DNA from: an uncultured Pseudomonadota bacterium
Lineage (GTDB): Bacteria > Pseudomonadota > Gammaproteobacteria > Methylococcales > Methylomonadaceae
Reading direction: 5' to 3'
Length of the DNA: 12,647 nucleotides
Assembly (NCBI GenBank): GCA_903931355.1
Contig: CAIZCB010000324.1
Span: 1 to 12,647 of the forward strand
In this document: positions 1-8,250 of the stretch, piece after piece
Position numbering within the stretch: position 1 is the stretch's first letter
Layout: the number at the start of each line of letters is the position of its first letter
The notes under the pieces: model-generated
Databases searched by the model: none
What the model was told of the DNA's origin: nothing
Seen by the model: only the letters and a program-made list of their open reading frames with translations
Position numbers and translations under genes: made by a program

Positions 1-175
1 GCTCAGGTGTGTTTCGAGGGGCTTTATACATGAATTAAAGCTTTTGAAAAACACGGGTTGATAATACAAGGGTGGATAATCGAAGCGCCATCCCTACCAC
101 GCCTGCTCGCAGAGGCGACTCTCCGGCACGGCAGATAAACGCTATTCGTTAGCCCTTTTACAACGCGAGGCACTT

Positions 176-1858
176 GTGCAGCTAGTTCAATTTTCCGCGA
201 CAAACTATCGCAGTATCACGTCAGCTCATCGCGTCAAATTTGCTAATGTAACGGTGCTCATTGGACGAAACAACGAGGGCAAGTCAAATCTGCTACGGGC
301 GCTCGAAGCCGCGATGGCGCTTCTAAAGCAGCATGCCCAGACATCTCAGAACCGAAATCGCAAAATATATATGGGCGATGCTGCCTATCTGTGGCAACGC
401 GACTTTCCTGTTCAGTTCCAGGACCGTCGAACAGCAACTCAAACGATCCTGAAACTCGAATTTATTCTCGATGAAGATGAATGCCGCCAATTTAAGGAAG
501 AGATTGGATCGAGTATCAATAGTTCTCTGCCACTGGAAATAAAGATCGGCAAAGACCAAGATCCACAAATTCGTCTAGTAAAGTCTGGAAAGAACACCAC
601 TGCACTCGCCACCAAGTCTGCCCAAATAGCCCGGTTTGTAGCCAATCGAATTCATTTCAATTACATCCCTGCCGTAAGGACAGACAACACCACAATCGAA
701 CTTATCGGCGGCCTACTTTCCCAAGAGTTGCGAACGCTTGAAAGTGACGAGCGCTATCTTCAAGCGCTCACGACAATTGCCAATCTTCAGCAACCAATTC
801 TTGATGAGCTTGCTACGCGAGTTCATGGCCCTCTTAAAGAATTTCTTCCAAGCATCAAGTCTGTGAAGCTAGAAATTTCGGAGTCGAGCCGCCGCTACTC
901 ATTGCGGCGCGATGTTAGTGTCGTAATTGACGACGGAACGCCCACCCTTCTTGAGTACAAGGGCGACGGGGTTAAGAGTCTTGCTGCACTCGGATTGTTA
1001 AAAAGTCAAAGCGCTCCGACGGGTGCGTCAATACTCGCCATCGAAGAACCGGAGTCTCATCTCCATCCGGCAGCGATTCATCAGGTAAATGAGATCATTC
1101 GATCCATTTCCCAGACAAGCCAAGTAATCGTTACTACGCACAATCCGTTATTTGTCGATCGCGAAAACATTAGGGCCAATGTCATCGTTACGGATGGCGG
1201 AGCCATGCCTGCAAAGAACATTGCAGCCATTCGAGATATTCTGGGCATTAAGGCATCTGACAACCTTACACACGCAAACTATGCGCTTGTAGTCGAAGGC
1301 GAGGAAGATGCCATTGCGCTACGTGCATTACTACCGGTTCTTAGTGACAAGATTGCCAAAGCCTTACGGAACAACATGCTGATAGTCGAACCGATTGGTG
1401 GGGCGGGCAATCTTTCATACAAGCTATCCCTACTTAGAAACTCCCTATGCGCCGTGCACACGCTCCTCGATGGTGACCAAGCGGGTCGTGATGCCTATCA
1501 AAAAGCGGAGAATGACTCCCTAATTTCAGTTGCCAATTGCACGTTCATTACTTGTAACGGTATGGCCGAGGCAGAGTTTGAGGATTGCTTTGATCCGGTG
1601 GTTTATCGAGACACAATTCTTAACGAGCAAGGCGTGGATCTTACCTCTACAAAATTTCGGGGCAATGACAAATGGTCGCAGCGCATACGCACAACCTTTT
1701 TGGACCAAGGAAAACCCTTCACCGATGCACTTCTAATGAAATCCAAGTACCTTGTTGCCGCTGCGATTGCAAAGAATCCGAAAGGAGCTCTAAATGAACA
1801 TAAGCGTAATTCGGTTGATGCTATGGTAAGTGCTCTTGAGCGCATGATAAAGGTTTAA
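176..1858 (+). CDS. OLD-family ATP-dependent nuclease (AAA/ABC-type ATPase plus TOPRIM)
   Basis: A 560-residue protein with the two-part layout of OLD (overcoming lysogenization defect) nucleases. The ATPase half shows a Walker A loop GRNNEGKSN at residues 30-38, a signature-like segment at about 261-275, a Walker B with LAIEEPESHLHP at about 287-298, and a switch motif TTHNPLFVD at about 320-328. The TOPRIM half begins near residue 369 with VVEGEEDAI (acidic residues at 374-378) and contains LLDGDQAGRD at about 430-439, with the Asp pair that holds metal in this fold; FEDCFD follows at 468-473. The start is GTG, supported by GAGG at 167-170 five bases upstream. Relatives include phage P2 Old, GajA of Gabija, and fused AriA/AriB forms of PARIS. 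No UvrD-like helicase (GajB) lies downstream, and upstream DNA is outside the window, so the subclass cannot be settled. An anti-phage role is inferred from the family only. Confidence 0.9.
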   Translation: MQLVQFSATNYRSITSAHRVKFANVTVLIGRNNEGKSNLLRALEAAMALLKQHAQTSQNRNRKIYMGDAAYLWQRDFPVQFQDRRTATQTILKLEFILDEDECRQFKEEIGSSINSSLPLEIKIGKDQDPQIRLVKSGKNTTALATKSAQIARFVANRIHFNYIPAVRTDNTTIELIGGLLSQELRTLESDERYLQALTTIANLQQPILDELATRVHGPLKEFLPSIKSVKLEISESSRRYSLRRDVSVVIDDGTPTLLEYKGDGVKSLAALGLLKSQSAPTGASILAIEEPESHLHPAAIHQVNEIIRSISQTSQVIVTTHNPLFVDRENIRANVIVTDGGAMPAKNIAAIRDILGIKASDNLTHANYALVVEGEEDAIALRALLPVLSDKIAKALRNNMLIVEPIGGAGNLSYKLSLLRNSLCAVHTLLDGDQAGRDAYQKAENDSLISVANCTFITCNGMAEAEFEDCFDPVVYRDTILNEQGVDLTSTKFRGNDKWSQRIRTTFLDQGKPFTDALLMKSKYLVAAAIAKNPKGALNEHKRNSVDAMVSALERMIKV

Positions 1859-2047
1859 CCAATAAGGGGCGATAGGCTGTTCTCGTCCAACATTCTACTC
1901 AGCAAGTTTAAATAAACCTGAATGGCAGATATGCATTCTTCTACTGCCGGTCAGGGGCGAGCCATCGATGTCTACAATTGGCCGTTAACGAGCATTAGTA
2001 ACCCAACCAACTTTCGCACAAAACAGCCCGATAAAAAAACATCAACC
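1859..2047. other. gene-free junction between OLD gene and core genes
   Basis: No convincing gene lies here. The only reading frame of note begins at 1922 and runs antisense into the membrane protein gene at 2048, with no good ribosome site and no recognisable product. The stretch includes GGTTTAACC around the OLD stop codon, a short inverted repeat GTTTA-AA-TAAAC at 1906-1917 and two copies of GGGGCGA. None of these forms a clear terminator or attachment site. It separates the + strand accessory gene from the minus strand core genes and is the likely border of acquired DNA (inference). Confidence 0.4.
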
Positions 2048-2581
2048 TTACTTATTCCCAACGCTAGAATCCAAATCGCCGATATTTTCTATACAACGCT
2101 GAAATGTCGCGCGTAAGATGAAAAAGGTCATCGCCAGTGGGTAAGATAAATAATGCTCTGGCAAGGCGATACAAATCAGCGCGATTGCTGCCATTAAGCA
2201 ACTATCAAATCCGGCTAAGTGTTTTTCCAAAATCCGCATTAAGGCTCGCGATTCATCATCGAAGCGCGAACCCTTATTTATAAACGCGGTTAACATCCAA
2301 ATCCCTAGTAATGAGAAATAGATAGGAAAGGCATAAAACAGTGGCGAGTCTGGGCTAAACAGCGGCTTCCAATAAGCATACCAAGCCAGTAAACCACTAC
2401 AGGCAAAACCATCTTGCCAAATCATCGCTGGCAGTTTTTTGAGCCAGCCGAGCAGTATAAACAGCGCGGCTAATCCACCTGCTGACAACCATACTGGTTC
2501 ATTATTCAGCAACGGTAAATACGGGTTGTGATTTTGAACCAGTGTGGTGAGCAGCAAACTGCACAAGATGAAAATATGCAT
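2048..2581 (-). CDS. small polytopic membrane protein of unknown function, hemH-linked
   Basis: A 177-residue protein that I do not recognise. Hydrophobic segments lie at about residues 1-15, 31-47, 57-72, 81-101, 126-141 and 145-157, consistent with five or six membrane spans. A charged loop of about 24 residues (roughly 102-125, with KGSRFDDESR and MRILEKHLAG) separates the last pair, and the tail is polar. Trp, Tyr and Phe are common near the segment ends. There is no obvious heme-binding CXXCH or known enzyme motif. The ATG lies only 2 nt after the hemH stop codon, so the two are almost certainly cotranscribed and probably translationally coupled. That hints at a link with haem or the membrane, but nothing in the sequence states a function. 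The reading frame is intact and reads as genuine coding sequence. Confidence 0.75.
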   Translation of the reverse strand: MHIFILCSLLLTTLVQNHNPYLPLLNNEPVWLSAGGLAALFILLGWLKKLPAMIWQDGFACSGLLAWYAYWKPLFSPDSPLFYAFPIYFSLLGIWMLTAFINKGSRFDDESRALMRILEKHLAGFDSCLMAAIALICIALPEHYLSYPLAMTFFILRATFQRCIENIGDLDSSVGNK

Positions 2582-2583
2582 GG

Positions 2584-3600
2584 TTAATTGGCCAATGCGA
2601 TGTTTTTAATTGCTTGAACCCAGTCATCACCGCTGTTCAAGCTTTCGACTAATTGAATTTTTTCACCGCCGTGTTGGTGGAAAATTTCTTGGTATTCGGT
2701 GCCAATTTCATAAATGGTTTCTAGGCAATCGGCGGTAAAGGCCGGTGAAAACACCAATACGTTTTTAGCGCCATTTTTGGCTAGATCCTCAATCACTTGG
2801 TCGCTGAAAGGCGTTAACCATTTTTTGCTCAAACGGCTTTGAAAGCTGACCGTGTATTTGTCTTCGGGGATGTTGAGTTTGGCAACCACGGCTTTGGTGG
2901 TTTCGTAGCAAGCGGCTTTGTAACAGTAATAATTAGTTTCGGTTAGGCTTTGTTCGCAGTCATGGTCTTTGCACAGATAGCCGTCGTTATAGACTTTATC
3001 AACCTGTCTTTCTGGCAAGCCGTGGTAGCTGAAAATAATGTGATCGTATTGGTTAAGGTCGTAGTTTTTGCCGCGATTAACAATGCAGTTGATGAAATCT
3101 TCATTGTCAAAATACTGGGAAATAATCTTAATTTCTGGAATTACCCACCATTGGCTGACAATTTCCATGAACCGTTGCAAGGCACTGCCGGTGCTGCTGG
3201 AGGCGTATTGTGGGAACAGCGGGAAGACGATGATTTTGTGATAGCCGTCTTTACGCATCTGCTCTAAAACCGAGTCCATGCTTGGGCTTTTATAGCGCAT
3301 CGCCATTTCAACTTTAATCTCATCGCCGACTGCGGTTTGCAATTTTTGTTGCAAATCTAATGTGTGTTTGAGTAAAGGCGAGCCGGTCTGCTTATCCCAA
3401 ATCGCTTTATACAGTTTTGAAGAATTGCCGGAACGAAACGGGACGATGATGCAATTGACTAAAATTTTCCGCGCCAGCCAAGGTATATCAATCACTCGTG
3501 GATCACTTAAAAACTGTTTCAAATAACTAGCCACATGCCAGCGACTAGGGCTATCAGGTGTACCTAAGTTCAAAAGTAAAATCGCGGTTTTAGTTTTCAT
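2584..3600 (-). CDS. hemH: ferrochelatase
   Basis: Ferrochelatase (338 residues) inserts Fe2+ into protoporphyrin IX in the last step of protohaem synthesis. The N-terminus AILLLNLGTPDSP is the family hallmark. FSYHGLPERQ (about 190-199) carries the catalytic His193, and FSPAFTADCLETIYEI (284-299) carries the conserved Glu294 of the metal-binding side. Four cysteines (210, 215, 226, 231) sit just after the His loop. Ferrochelatases with internal [2Fe-2S] ligands are known in some bacteria, and these cysteines could serve that role. The ATG at 3600 is chosen because it begins the conserved MKTKTAILLLNLGTP; the frame extends 23 codons further upstream, but that stretch overlaps the promoter and has no family resemblance. 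The ribosome site is weak (GGAAC about a dozen bases upstream). It is the first gene of a two-gene unit with the membrane protein. Confidence 0.96.
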   Translation of the reverse strand: MKTKTAILLLNLGTPDSPSRWHVASYLKQFLSDPRVIDIPWLARKILVNCIIVPFRSGNSSKLYKAIWDKQTGSPLLKHTLDLQQKLQTAVGDEIKVEMAMRYKSPSMDSVLEQMRKDGYHKIIVFPLFPQYASSSTGSALQRFMEIVSQWWVIPEIKIISQYFDNEDFINCIVNRGKNYDLNQYDHIIFSYHGLPERQVDKVYNDGYLCKDHDCEQSLTETNYYCYKAACYETTKAVVAKLNIPEDKYTVSFQSRLSKKWLTPFSDQVIEDLAKNGAKNVLVFSPAFTADCLETIYEIGTEYQEIFHQHGGEKIQLVESLNSGDDWVQAIKNIALAN

Positions 3601-3611
3601 AGCGGGGTTCC

Positions 3612-3674
3612 GTACTTGGCCAGTTTTGGCTAATTCCAATAGATTATGGCGAAAAAAAACCTCTATCAAACTGA
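3612..3674 (-). promoter_or_regulatory. possible hemH promoter and leader hairpin
   Basis: On the minus strand, TTGATA (about 3664-3669) is followed 15 bases later by CATAAT (about 3643-3648), a fair but short-spaced sigma-70 pair that overlaps the ahcY terminator. Between it and the hemH ATG lies a small hairpin, TTAGCCA-AAAC-TGGCCAA, with six of seven pairs. hemH sits below a terminator, so it needs its own start site nearby; this is the best candidate I can see, but it is weak. Confidence 0.3.
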
Positions 3675-3685
3675 CAGAGGTTTTT
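3652..3685 (-). terminator. Rho-independent terminator after ahcY
   Basis: A perfect 10-bp stem pairs 3655-3664 (AAAAACCTCT) with 3676-3685 (AGAGGTTTTT). On the minus strand it ends in a run of eight Ts (3652-3659). The loop can form three extra pairs (TCA with TGA). It lies about 70 nt after the ahcY stop and closes the metK-ahcY transcript. Confidence 0.85.
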
Positions 3686-3757
3686 AGAGTCTTGCTTAAG
3701 TTACCACAAAATTTTTCAATGACTAAAATCGGTCATTGTTTTTTGGGTTGCTTTCAA

Positions 3758-5050
3758 TCAATAACGATAGTGTTCAGGTTTATAAGGACCTTCAACTGGC
3801 ACATTGATGTAATCCGCTTGTTCTTTGCTCAATTGGGTTAATTGAACCCCTAATTGTGCCAAGTGTGAACGAGCGACTTTTTCATCCAGTTTTTTAGGCA
3901 AGATATAAACTTGGTTATCGTAACTTGCTGCGTTGTTCCATAGCTCGATTTGCGCCAACACTTGGTTGCAGAACGAGTTAGACATGACGAAGCTTGGGTG
4001 ACCTGTCGCACAACCTAAGTTCACTAAACGCCCTTCAGCCAAGACGATTAAGCGTTTGCCGTCTGGGAAGATAACGTGGTCAACTTGTGGCTTGATGTTT
4101 TCCCAAGTGTATTGACGCAATTGAGCAATTTCGATTTCTGCGTCAAAGTGACCGATGTTGCAGATGATGGCTTGGTCACGCATGGCTTTCATGTGCGCAT
4201 GGGTGATGATGCCGAAGTTGCCAGTCGCGGTAACGAAGATATTAGCAATCGGTGCTGCTTCTTCCATCGTCACTACACGGTAACCTTCCATCGCTGCTTG
4301 TAATGCACAGATTGGGTCGATTTCGGTAATCCAAACTGTTGCACCTAAGCCGCGTAAAGATTGTGCACAACCTTTACCAACGTCACCGTAACCACAGACC
4401 ACTGCGATTTTGCCAGCAATCATTACGTCGGTCGCACGTTTGATACCGTCAACTAAAGATTCACGGCAACCGTAAAGGTTGTCGAATTTTGATTTAGTTA
4501 CTGAGTCGTTTACGTTGAAAGCAGGGACTTTTAAAGTGCCTTTTTTCACCATGTCGTACAAACGCAAAACGCCGGTGGTGGTTTCTTCTGATAAGCCTTT
4601 AACATCGGCCATTAACTCAGGGAATTTATCGTGCATCATCACGGTTAAATCACCGCCGTCATCCAAAATCATATTTGGGCGCCAGCCGTTAGAACCGATA
4701 ATGGTTTGCTCGATACACCATTCTGCTTCTTCCTCGGTTTCGCCTTTCCAAGCAAAAACAGGGATGCCTGCAGCAGCAATCGCTGCGGCAGCATGGTCTT
4801 GAGTTGAGAAGATATTGCAAGATGACCAGCGAACTTCAGCGCCTAAGGCGGTCAAAGTTTCAATCAAAACCGCAGTTTGGATGGTCATGTGCAAACAGCC
4901 GGCAATTCGCGCACCTTTTAATGGTTGCTCTGCGCCGTATTCAGCACGTAATGCCATTAAGCCTGGCATTTCGGTTTCAGCAATATTGATTTCCTTACGG
5001 CCCCAATCGGCTAAGGCTAAATCAGCAACTTTGTAGTCAGCTTGGCTCAT
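3758..5050 (-). CDS. ahcY: S-adenosyl-L-homocysteine hydrolase (adenosylhomocysteinase)
   Basis: A cytosolic NAD+-dependent enzyme that splits S-adenosylhomocysteine into homocysteine and adenosine, removing the product inhibitor of methyltransferases. The 430 residues show the substrate domain ([16 protein letters not shown] around 51-66, with His54; DDGGDL at 130-135; Glu155; Lys185 and Asp189 in [12 protein letters not shown]), the NAD-binding loop [12 protein letters not shown] (218-229), NIGHFD (298-303), and the characteristic C-terminus KPEHYRY that reaches the neighbouring subunit. The length matches forms that lack the roughly 40-residue insertion found in some other AhcY proteins. 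The ATG at 5050 has a good ribosome site (TAGGAAT, about 8 nt away). It follows metK by 21 nt in the same operon, so SAM synthesis and SAH clearance are produced together. The gene looks intact. Confidence 0.98.
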   Translation of the reverse strand: MSQADYKVADLALADWGRKEINIAETEMPGLMALRAEYGAEQPLKGARIAGCLHMTIQTAVLIETLTALGAEVRWSSCNIFSTQDHAAAAIAAAGIPVFAWKGETEEEAEWCIEQTIIGSNGWRPNMILDDGGDLTVMMHDKFPELMADVKGLSEETTTGVLRLYDMVKKGTLKVPAFNVNDSVTKSKFDNLYGCRESLVDGIKRATDVMIAGKIAVVCGYGDVGKGCAQSLRGLGATVWITEIDPICALQAAMEGYRVVTMEEAAPIANIFVTATGNFGIITHAHMKAMRDQAIICNIGHFDAEIEIAQLRQYTWENIKPQVDHVIFPDGKRLIVLAEGRLVNLGCATGHPSFVMSNSFCNQVLAQIELWNNAASYDNQVYILPKKLDEKVARSHLAQLGVQLTQLSKEQADYINVPVEGPYKPEHYRY

Positions 5051-5071
5051 ATTATCTATTCCTAAAATCGA

Positions 5072-6232
5072 TTAAAGACCAGCAGACGCTCTTAAAGCAT
5101 CGACTTTGTCGGTTTTTTCCCAGCTAAAGCTGTCTTCAGTACGACCAAAGTGACCGTAAGAAGCAGTTGGGCGATAGATTGGTTTTAACAAGCCTAATTG
5201 GGCGATTAAACCTTTTGGACGCAAGTCGAAATGTTCACGAACGATTTCAACTAAACGTGATTCAGCAATTTTGCCAGTGCCAAATGTTTCAACGGTGATT
5301 GAAGTCGGTTCAGCCACACCAATCGCGTAAGACACTTGAATTTCGCAACGATCTGCTAAGCCAGCGGCAACGATGTTTTTCGCTACGTAGCGAGCCATGT
5401 AAGCTGCTGATCTGTCCACTTTTGAAGGATCTTTACCAGAGAAAGCACCACCACCGTGTCTTGCCATCCCGCCGTAGGTATCAACAATGATTTTACGACC
5501 GGTTAAGCCACAGTCACCGACTGGGCCGCCAATGATGAACTGGCCAGTTGGGTTGATGAAGTATTTGGTGTCTTTGTGTAGCCATTCTTTTGGCAAAGTT
5601 GGCAGGATGATTTCATCCATCACCGCTTCGTGTAACTCTTTGCCACCAATTTCTGGTGAATGCTGGGTAGACAAGACAACCGCGTCAATCGCGACAGGTT
5701 TGTTGTCTTCATAACGGAAAGTGACTTGGCTTTTTGCATCTGGACGCAACCAAGGCAAAGTTTTGTTTTTACGCACTTGCGCTTGTCTTTCAACTAAGCG
5801 GTGTGAATAGGTAATCGGCGCAGGCATCAAAACGTCGGTTTCGTTGCTGGCATAACCAAACATTAAACCTTGGTCACCAGCACCTTGTTCATGGTTGTCT
5901 GATTCATCAACACCCATGGCAATATCAGCTGATTGTTTACCAATCGCATTCAAAACCGCACAAGTGTTGCCGTCAAAGCCGATATCACCGTGATCGTAGC
6001 CGATTTCACAAACTACTTTTCTAACTAATTCTTCGGTATCAACCCAAGCATTGGTGGTCACTTCGCCAGCCAAGATAACCATGCCGGTTTTGACCATGGT
6101 TTCACAAGCAACACGTGAACGTGGGTCTTGGGCTAATAATGCATCAACAACAGCATCAGAAATCTGATCGGCAACTTTATCAGGATGACCCTCAGAAACA
6201 GATTCAGAGGTAAAAAGGTAGTTTTTGTTCAC
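5072..6232 (-). CDS. metK: S-adenosylmethionine synthetase (methionine adenosyltransferase)
   Basis: Makes S-adenosylmethionine from methionine and ATP as a cytosolic tetramer. Read from a GTG at 6232 the protein is 386 residues and begins with [13 protein letters not shown] at 7-19 (His16 binds ATP). Both family signatures are present: [11 protein letters not shown] (117-127) and the phosphate-binding GGGAFSGKD (260-268). The in-frame ATG at 6247 would add five residues that relatives lack, and no ribosome site precedes it. The GTG has GAGGG about eight bases upstream and gives the usual N-terminal length (compare E. coli MAKHLFTSESV). No riboswitch can fit upstream, because the tRNA and its terminator lie directly in front. 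Transcription probably reaches metK by read-through from rpoD and the tRNA, or from a promoter I could not identify. Confidence 0.97.
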   Translation of the reverse strand: MNKNYLFTSESVSEGHPDKVADQISDAVVDALLAQDPRSRVACETMVKTGMVILAGEVTTNAWVDTEELVRKVVCEIGYDHGDIGFDGNTCAVLNAIGKQSADIAMGVDESDNHEQGAGDQGLMFGYASNETDVLMPAPITYSHRLVERQAQVRKNKTLPWLRPDAKSQVTFRYEDNKPVAIDAVVLSTQHSPEIGGKELHEAVMDEIILPTLPKEWLHKDTKYFINPTGQFIIGGPVGDCGLTGRKIIVDTYGGMARHGGGAFSGKDPSKVDRSAAYMARYVAKNIVAAGLADRCEIQVSYAIGVAEPTSITVETFGTGKIAESRLVEIVREHFDLRPKGLIAQLGLLKPIYRPTASYGHFGRTEDSFSWEKTDKVDALRASAGL

Positions 6233-6262
6233 GGAGCTGACCCTCATGTAACAATTGCGGAT

Positions 6263-6291
6263 AAAAAAAAAGGTCGATTTTTACGACCTTT
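6263..6291 (-). terminator. terminator-like hairpin between tRNA and metK
   Basis: On the minus strand a perfect 8-bp stem (AAAGGTCG-loop-CGACCTTT, pairing 6284-6291 with 6269-6276, 7-nt loop) runs straight into a tract of nine Ts (6263-6271). It begins eight bases after the tRNA CCA end and ends about 30 bases before the metK start codon. By structure it is a standard intrinsic terminator for the rpoD-tRNA transcript, and it may act as a partial block on metK. Confidence 0.8.
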
Positions 6292-6299
6292 GGTAACAG

Positions 6300-6376
6300 T
6301 GGTGGGCCCTGTAGGACTTGAACCTACGACCTGCCGATTATGAGTCGGAAGCTCTAACCAACTGAGCTAAGGGCCC
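6300..6376 (-). tRNA. tRNA with CAT anticodon, probably tRNA-Ile2 (lysidine-modified)
   Basis: A complete cloverleaf reads on the minus strand. The 7-bp acceptor stem pairs GGGCCCT with AGGGCCC, followed by discriminator A and an encoded CCA (6302-6300). The D arm (GCTC...GAGC), anticodon loop CTCATAA with CAT at 6342-6340, and T arm GTAGG-TTCAAGT-CCTAC all fit. The anticodon stem has one mismatch at its outer pair (27 T with 43 C). CAT is used by initiator Met, elongator Met and Ile2 tRNAs. The first base pair G-C and the TTCAAGT T loop resemble the E. coli ileX type more than metT, so Ile2, whose wobble C is changed to lysidine by TilS to read AUA, is favoured. It lies 9 nt after the rpoD stop, as in pseudomonads. 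Confidence 0.9.
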
Positions 6377-6385
6377 TAAATTTAC

Positions 6386-8203
6386 TTACTCTCCATCAAG
6401 GAAGCATCTTAATTGCTCTGATCTTGATGGGTGTCTTAATTTTCTAAGTGCTTTCGCTTCAATCTGACGAATCCGCTCACGGGTTACATCAAATTGCTTG
6501 CCCACTTCTTCTAAAGTATGGTCGGTATTCATGTTAATACCAAAACGCATACGCAACACTTTCGCTTCTCGTGCTGTTAATCCAGCCAAAACATTTTGGG
6601 TGGATTCACGAAGGCCGGCGATTGTAGCAGATTCAACCGGAGATAGCATCTTGGAATCTTCAATAAAATCACCTAAATGCGAGTCTTCATCGTCACCAAT
6701 TGGGGTTTCCATCGAGATCGGTTCTTTGGCAATCTTCAATACCTTACGGATTTTATCTTCCGGCATTTCCATGCGCTCAGCCAACTCTTCTGGCGTAGCT
6801 TCACGACCCATTTCTTGCAAAATCTGTCTTGAAACCCGATTAAGCTTGTTAATGGTTTCAATCATGTGCACTGGAATACGGATAGTTCTGGCTTGATCGG
6901 CAATCGAACGAGTAATAGCCTGACGAATCCACCAAGTCGCATAGGTTGAAAACTTATAACCACGGCGGTATTCAAACTTATCAACCGCTTTCATCAAACC
7001 GATATTGCCTTCTTGAATCAAATCCAAGAATTGCAAACCACGGTTGGTATATTTTTTCGCGATTGAGATAACCAATCGTAAGTTAGCTTCAATCATTTCT
7101 TTTTTAGCGCGACGCGATTTTGCTTCGCCTAAAGAGATGCTGCGACAAATTGATTTTAATACCGCGATAGATAAACCGTACTGGCTATCAATCTCGGCTA
7201 ATTTTTGTTGAGCTGTTTTAACTTTATCTTTATACGGCGCTAGTGGTTCATTGTATTGTGGATGGGTTTCCAAATACTTATCCAGCCAATCGCTACTTGC
7301 TTCATTCTCAGTAAAGGCATTGATAAAGTCTTTACGTGGCATTTTGGCTTTTTTGACGCAAATATCGAGAATCACTTTTTCTTGATCACGAATAGCGACA
7401 ACCAAATCTTCAGAAAGACTAACCATACGCTTCAAATATTGAGGCGACCATTTAAATTCTGAAAATACTTCACTTAGAGCATCTAAAGCTTTTTCAGCTT
7501 TTTCATGTCCATAGCCGTGTTTTTTAATCGCTGAATTGGCTGATTTTAGGGCTTTTTTAACTAAGTCAACTTTAGCTTTTACTTCATCATAACCAACAAC
7601 TTCAGCCTCTTCTTCCTCAGCCTCTTCAACAGGTGCAGAATCATCCAAATCGGCTGTTACCAACTCTTCAGGCATTTCTGTTAGATCAACAAACCCCAAA
7701 ACCAAATCATTCAGGCGCAAACCAGAATCTTCGTTTTGTAATTGATCAAATGTTTCTACAAATGATTGGACGATAAAACCAGAACGCGCAATCGCATTAA
7801 CAACTTGACGCTGGCCTTCTTCAATACGCTTGGCAATTTTTAATTCTTCTTCACGAGTTAAAAGCTCAACAGAGCCCATTTCTCGCATATAGAGACGAAC
7901 CGGATCAGTGGTACGACCAAATTCGCTATCGACAGACGCAAGCGCTGCAACTTCGGCAACCTCTTCGTCATCGTCAGCAGAAATAGCCACATCAGAAGTA
8001 ATGGCAGAATCATCATCGTCTGGAGCAGTTTCCAAAACCTGAATCCCCATATCGTTAAACATGGCGATGATGTCATCAAGTTGTTCAGGATCGATGATGT
8101 CGCTAGGCAGGTGATCGTTGACTTCGGCATAGGTTAAATAACCTTGTGCTTTGCCTTTTGCGATCAGCTGTTTAAGTTGAGATTGCTGTTGTTCCTGATT
8201 CAT
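6386..8203 (-). CDS. rpoD: primary sigma factor sigma-70
   Basis: The housekeeping sigma subunit, which directs RNA polymerase to most promoters. From the ATG at 8203 it has 605 residues. Region 1.1 (about 1-80) contains [13 protein letters not shown] and DMGIQV; region 1.2 includes [15 protein letters not shown] (96-110). A long acidic non-conserved region follows, including EEAEEEEAE at about 193-201. Region 2 (about 368-445) carries [12 protein letters not shown] and the -10 recognition helix [18 protein letters not shown]. Region 3 follows, then region 4.2 with the helix-turn-helix [21 protein letters not shown] (565-585). The frame opens ten codons earlier, but the chosen ATG matches the E. 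coli RpoD N-terminus. It is the last protein gene of the rpsU operon and also has its own promoter directly upstream. Confidence 0.98.
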   Translation of the reverse strand: MNQEQQQSQLKQLIAKGKAQGYLTYAEVNDHLPSDIIDPEQLDDIIAMFNDMGIQVLETAPDDDDSAITSDVAISADDDEEVAEVAALASVDSEFGRTTDPVRLYMREMGSVELLTREEELKIAKRIEEGQRQVVNAIARSGFIVQSFVETFDQLQNEDSGLRLNDLVLGFVDLTEMPEELVTADLDDSAPVEEAEEEEAEVVGYDEVKAKVDLVKKALKSANSAIKKHGYGHEKAEKALDALSEVFSEFKWSPQYLKRMVSLSEDLVVAIRDQEKVILDICVKKAKMPRKDFINAFTENEASSDWLDKYLETHPQYNEPLAPYKDKVKTAQQKLAEIDSQYGLSIAVLKSICRSISLGEAKSRRAKKEMIEANLRLVISIAKKYTNRGLQFLDLIQEGNIGLMKAVDKFEYRRGYKFSTYATWWIRQAITRSIADQARTIRIPVHMIETINKLNRVSRQILQEMGREATPEELAERMEMPEDKIRKVLKIAKEPISMETPIGDDEDSHLGDFIEDSKMLSPVESATIAGLRESTQNVLAGLTAREAKVLRMRFGINMNTDHTLEEVGKQFDVTRERIRQIEAKALRKLRHPSRSEQLRCFLDGE

Positions 8204-8250
8204 TTTTAACTCACAATACGTTTTCAGCACCAAGCTCGGCAGAACAGGGC

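Noticed and set aside
1..61. C-terminal end of an upstream gene at the left edge
   Set aside because: Short open stretches run in from position 1 in all three forward frames (stops at 31, 36 and 59), but they are only 10-19 codons and cannot be told apart.
1906..1917. Terminator for the OLD gene at GTTTA-AA-TAAAC
   Set aside because: The loop is only two bases, the stem is all A/T but one pair, and no T-run follows.
146..1990. OLD gene as an integron cassette (GTTAGCC before it, GTTTAAC at its stop, GTTAACG after it)
   Set aside because: The core sites do not match each other or the GTTRRRY rule, and no attC-like folded arms are visible.
2030..2047. Terminator of the hemH unit at the T-run just after the membrane protein gene
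   Set aside because: A run of seven Ts is present on the minus strand, but I find no stable stem in front of it.
1922..2116. 64-codon + strand frame after the OLD gene
   Set aside because: It overlaps the membrane protein gene on the other strand, has no convincing ribosome site and resembles nothing known.
5051..5071. SAH riboswitch ahead of ahcY
   Set aside because: Only 21 nt separate metK and ahcY, too little for a riboswitch.
6232..6299. SAM riboswitch ahead of metK
   Set aside because: The space is filled by a simple terminator hairpin and contains no multi-helix structure resembling known SAM aptamers.
7858..8130. 90-codon minus strand frame within rpoD
   Set aside because: It is a shadow in another frame of rpoD, composed of low-complexity repeats of the acidic coding region.
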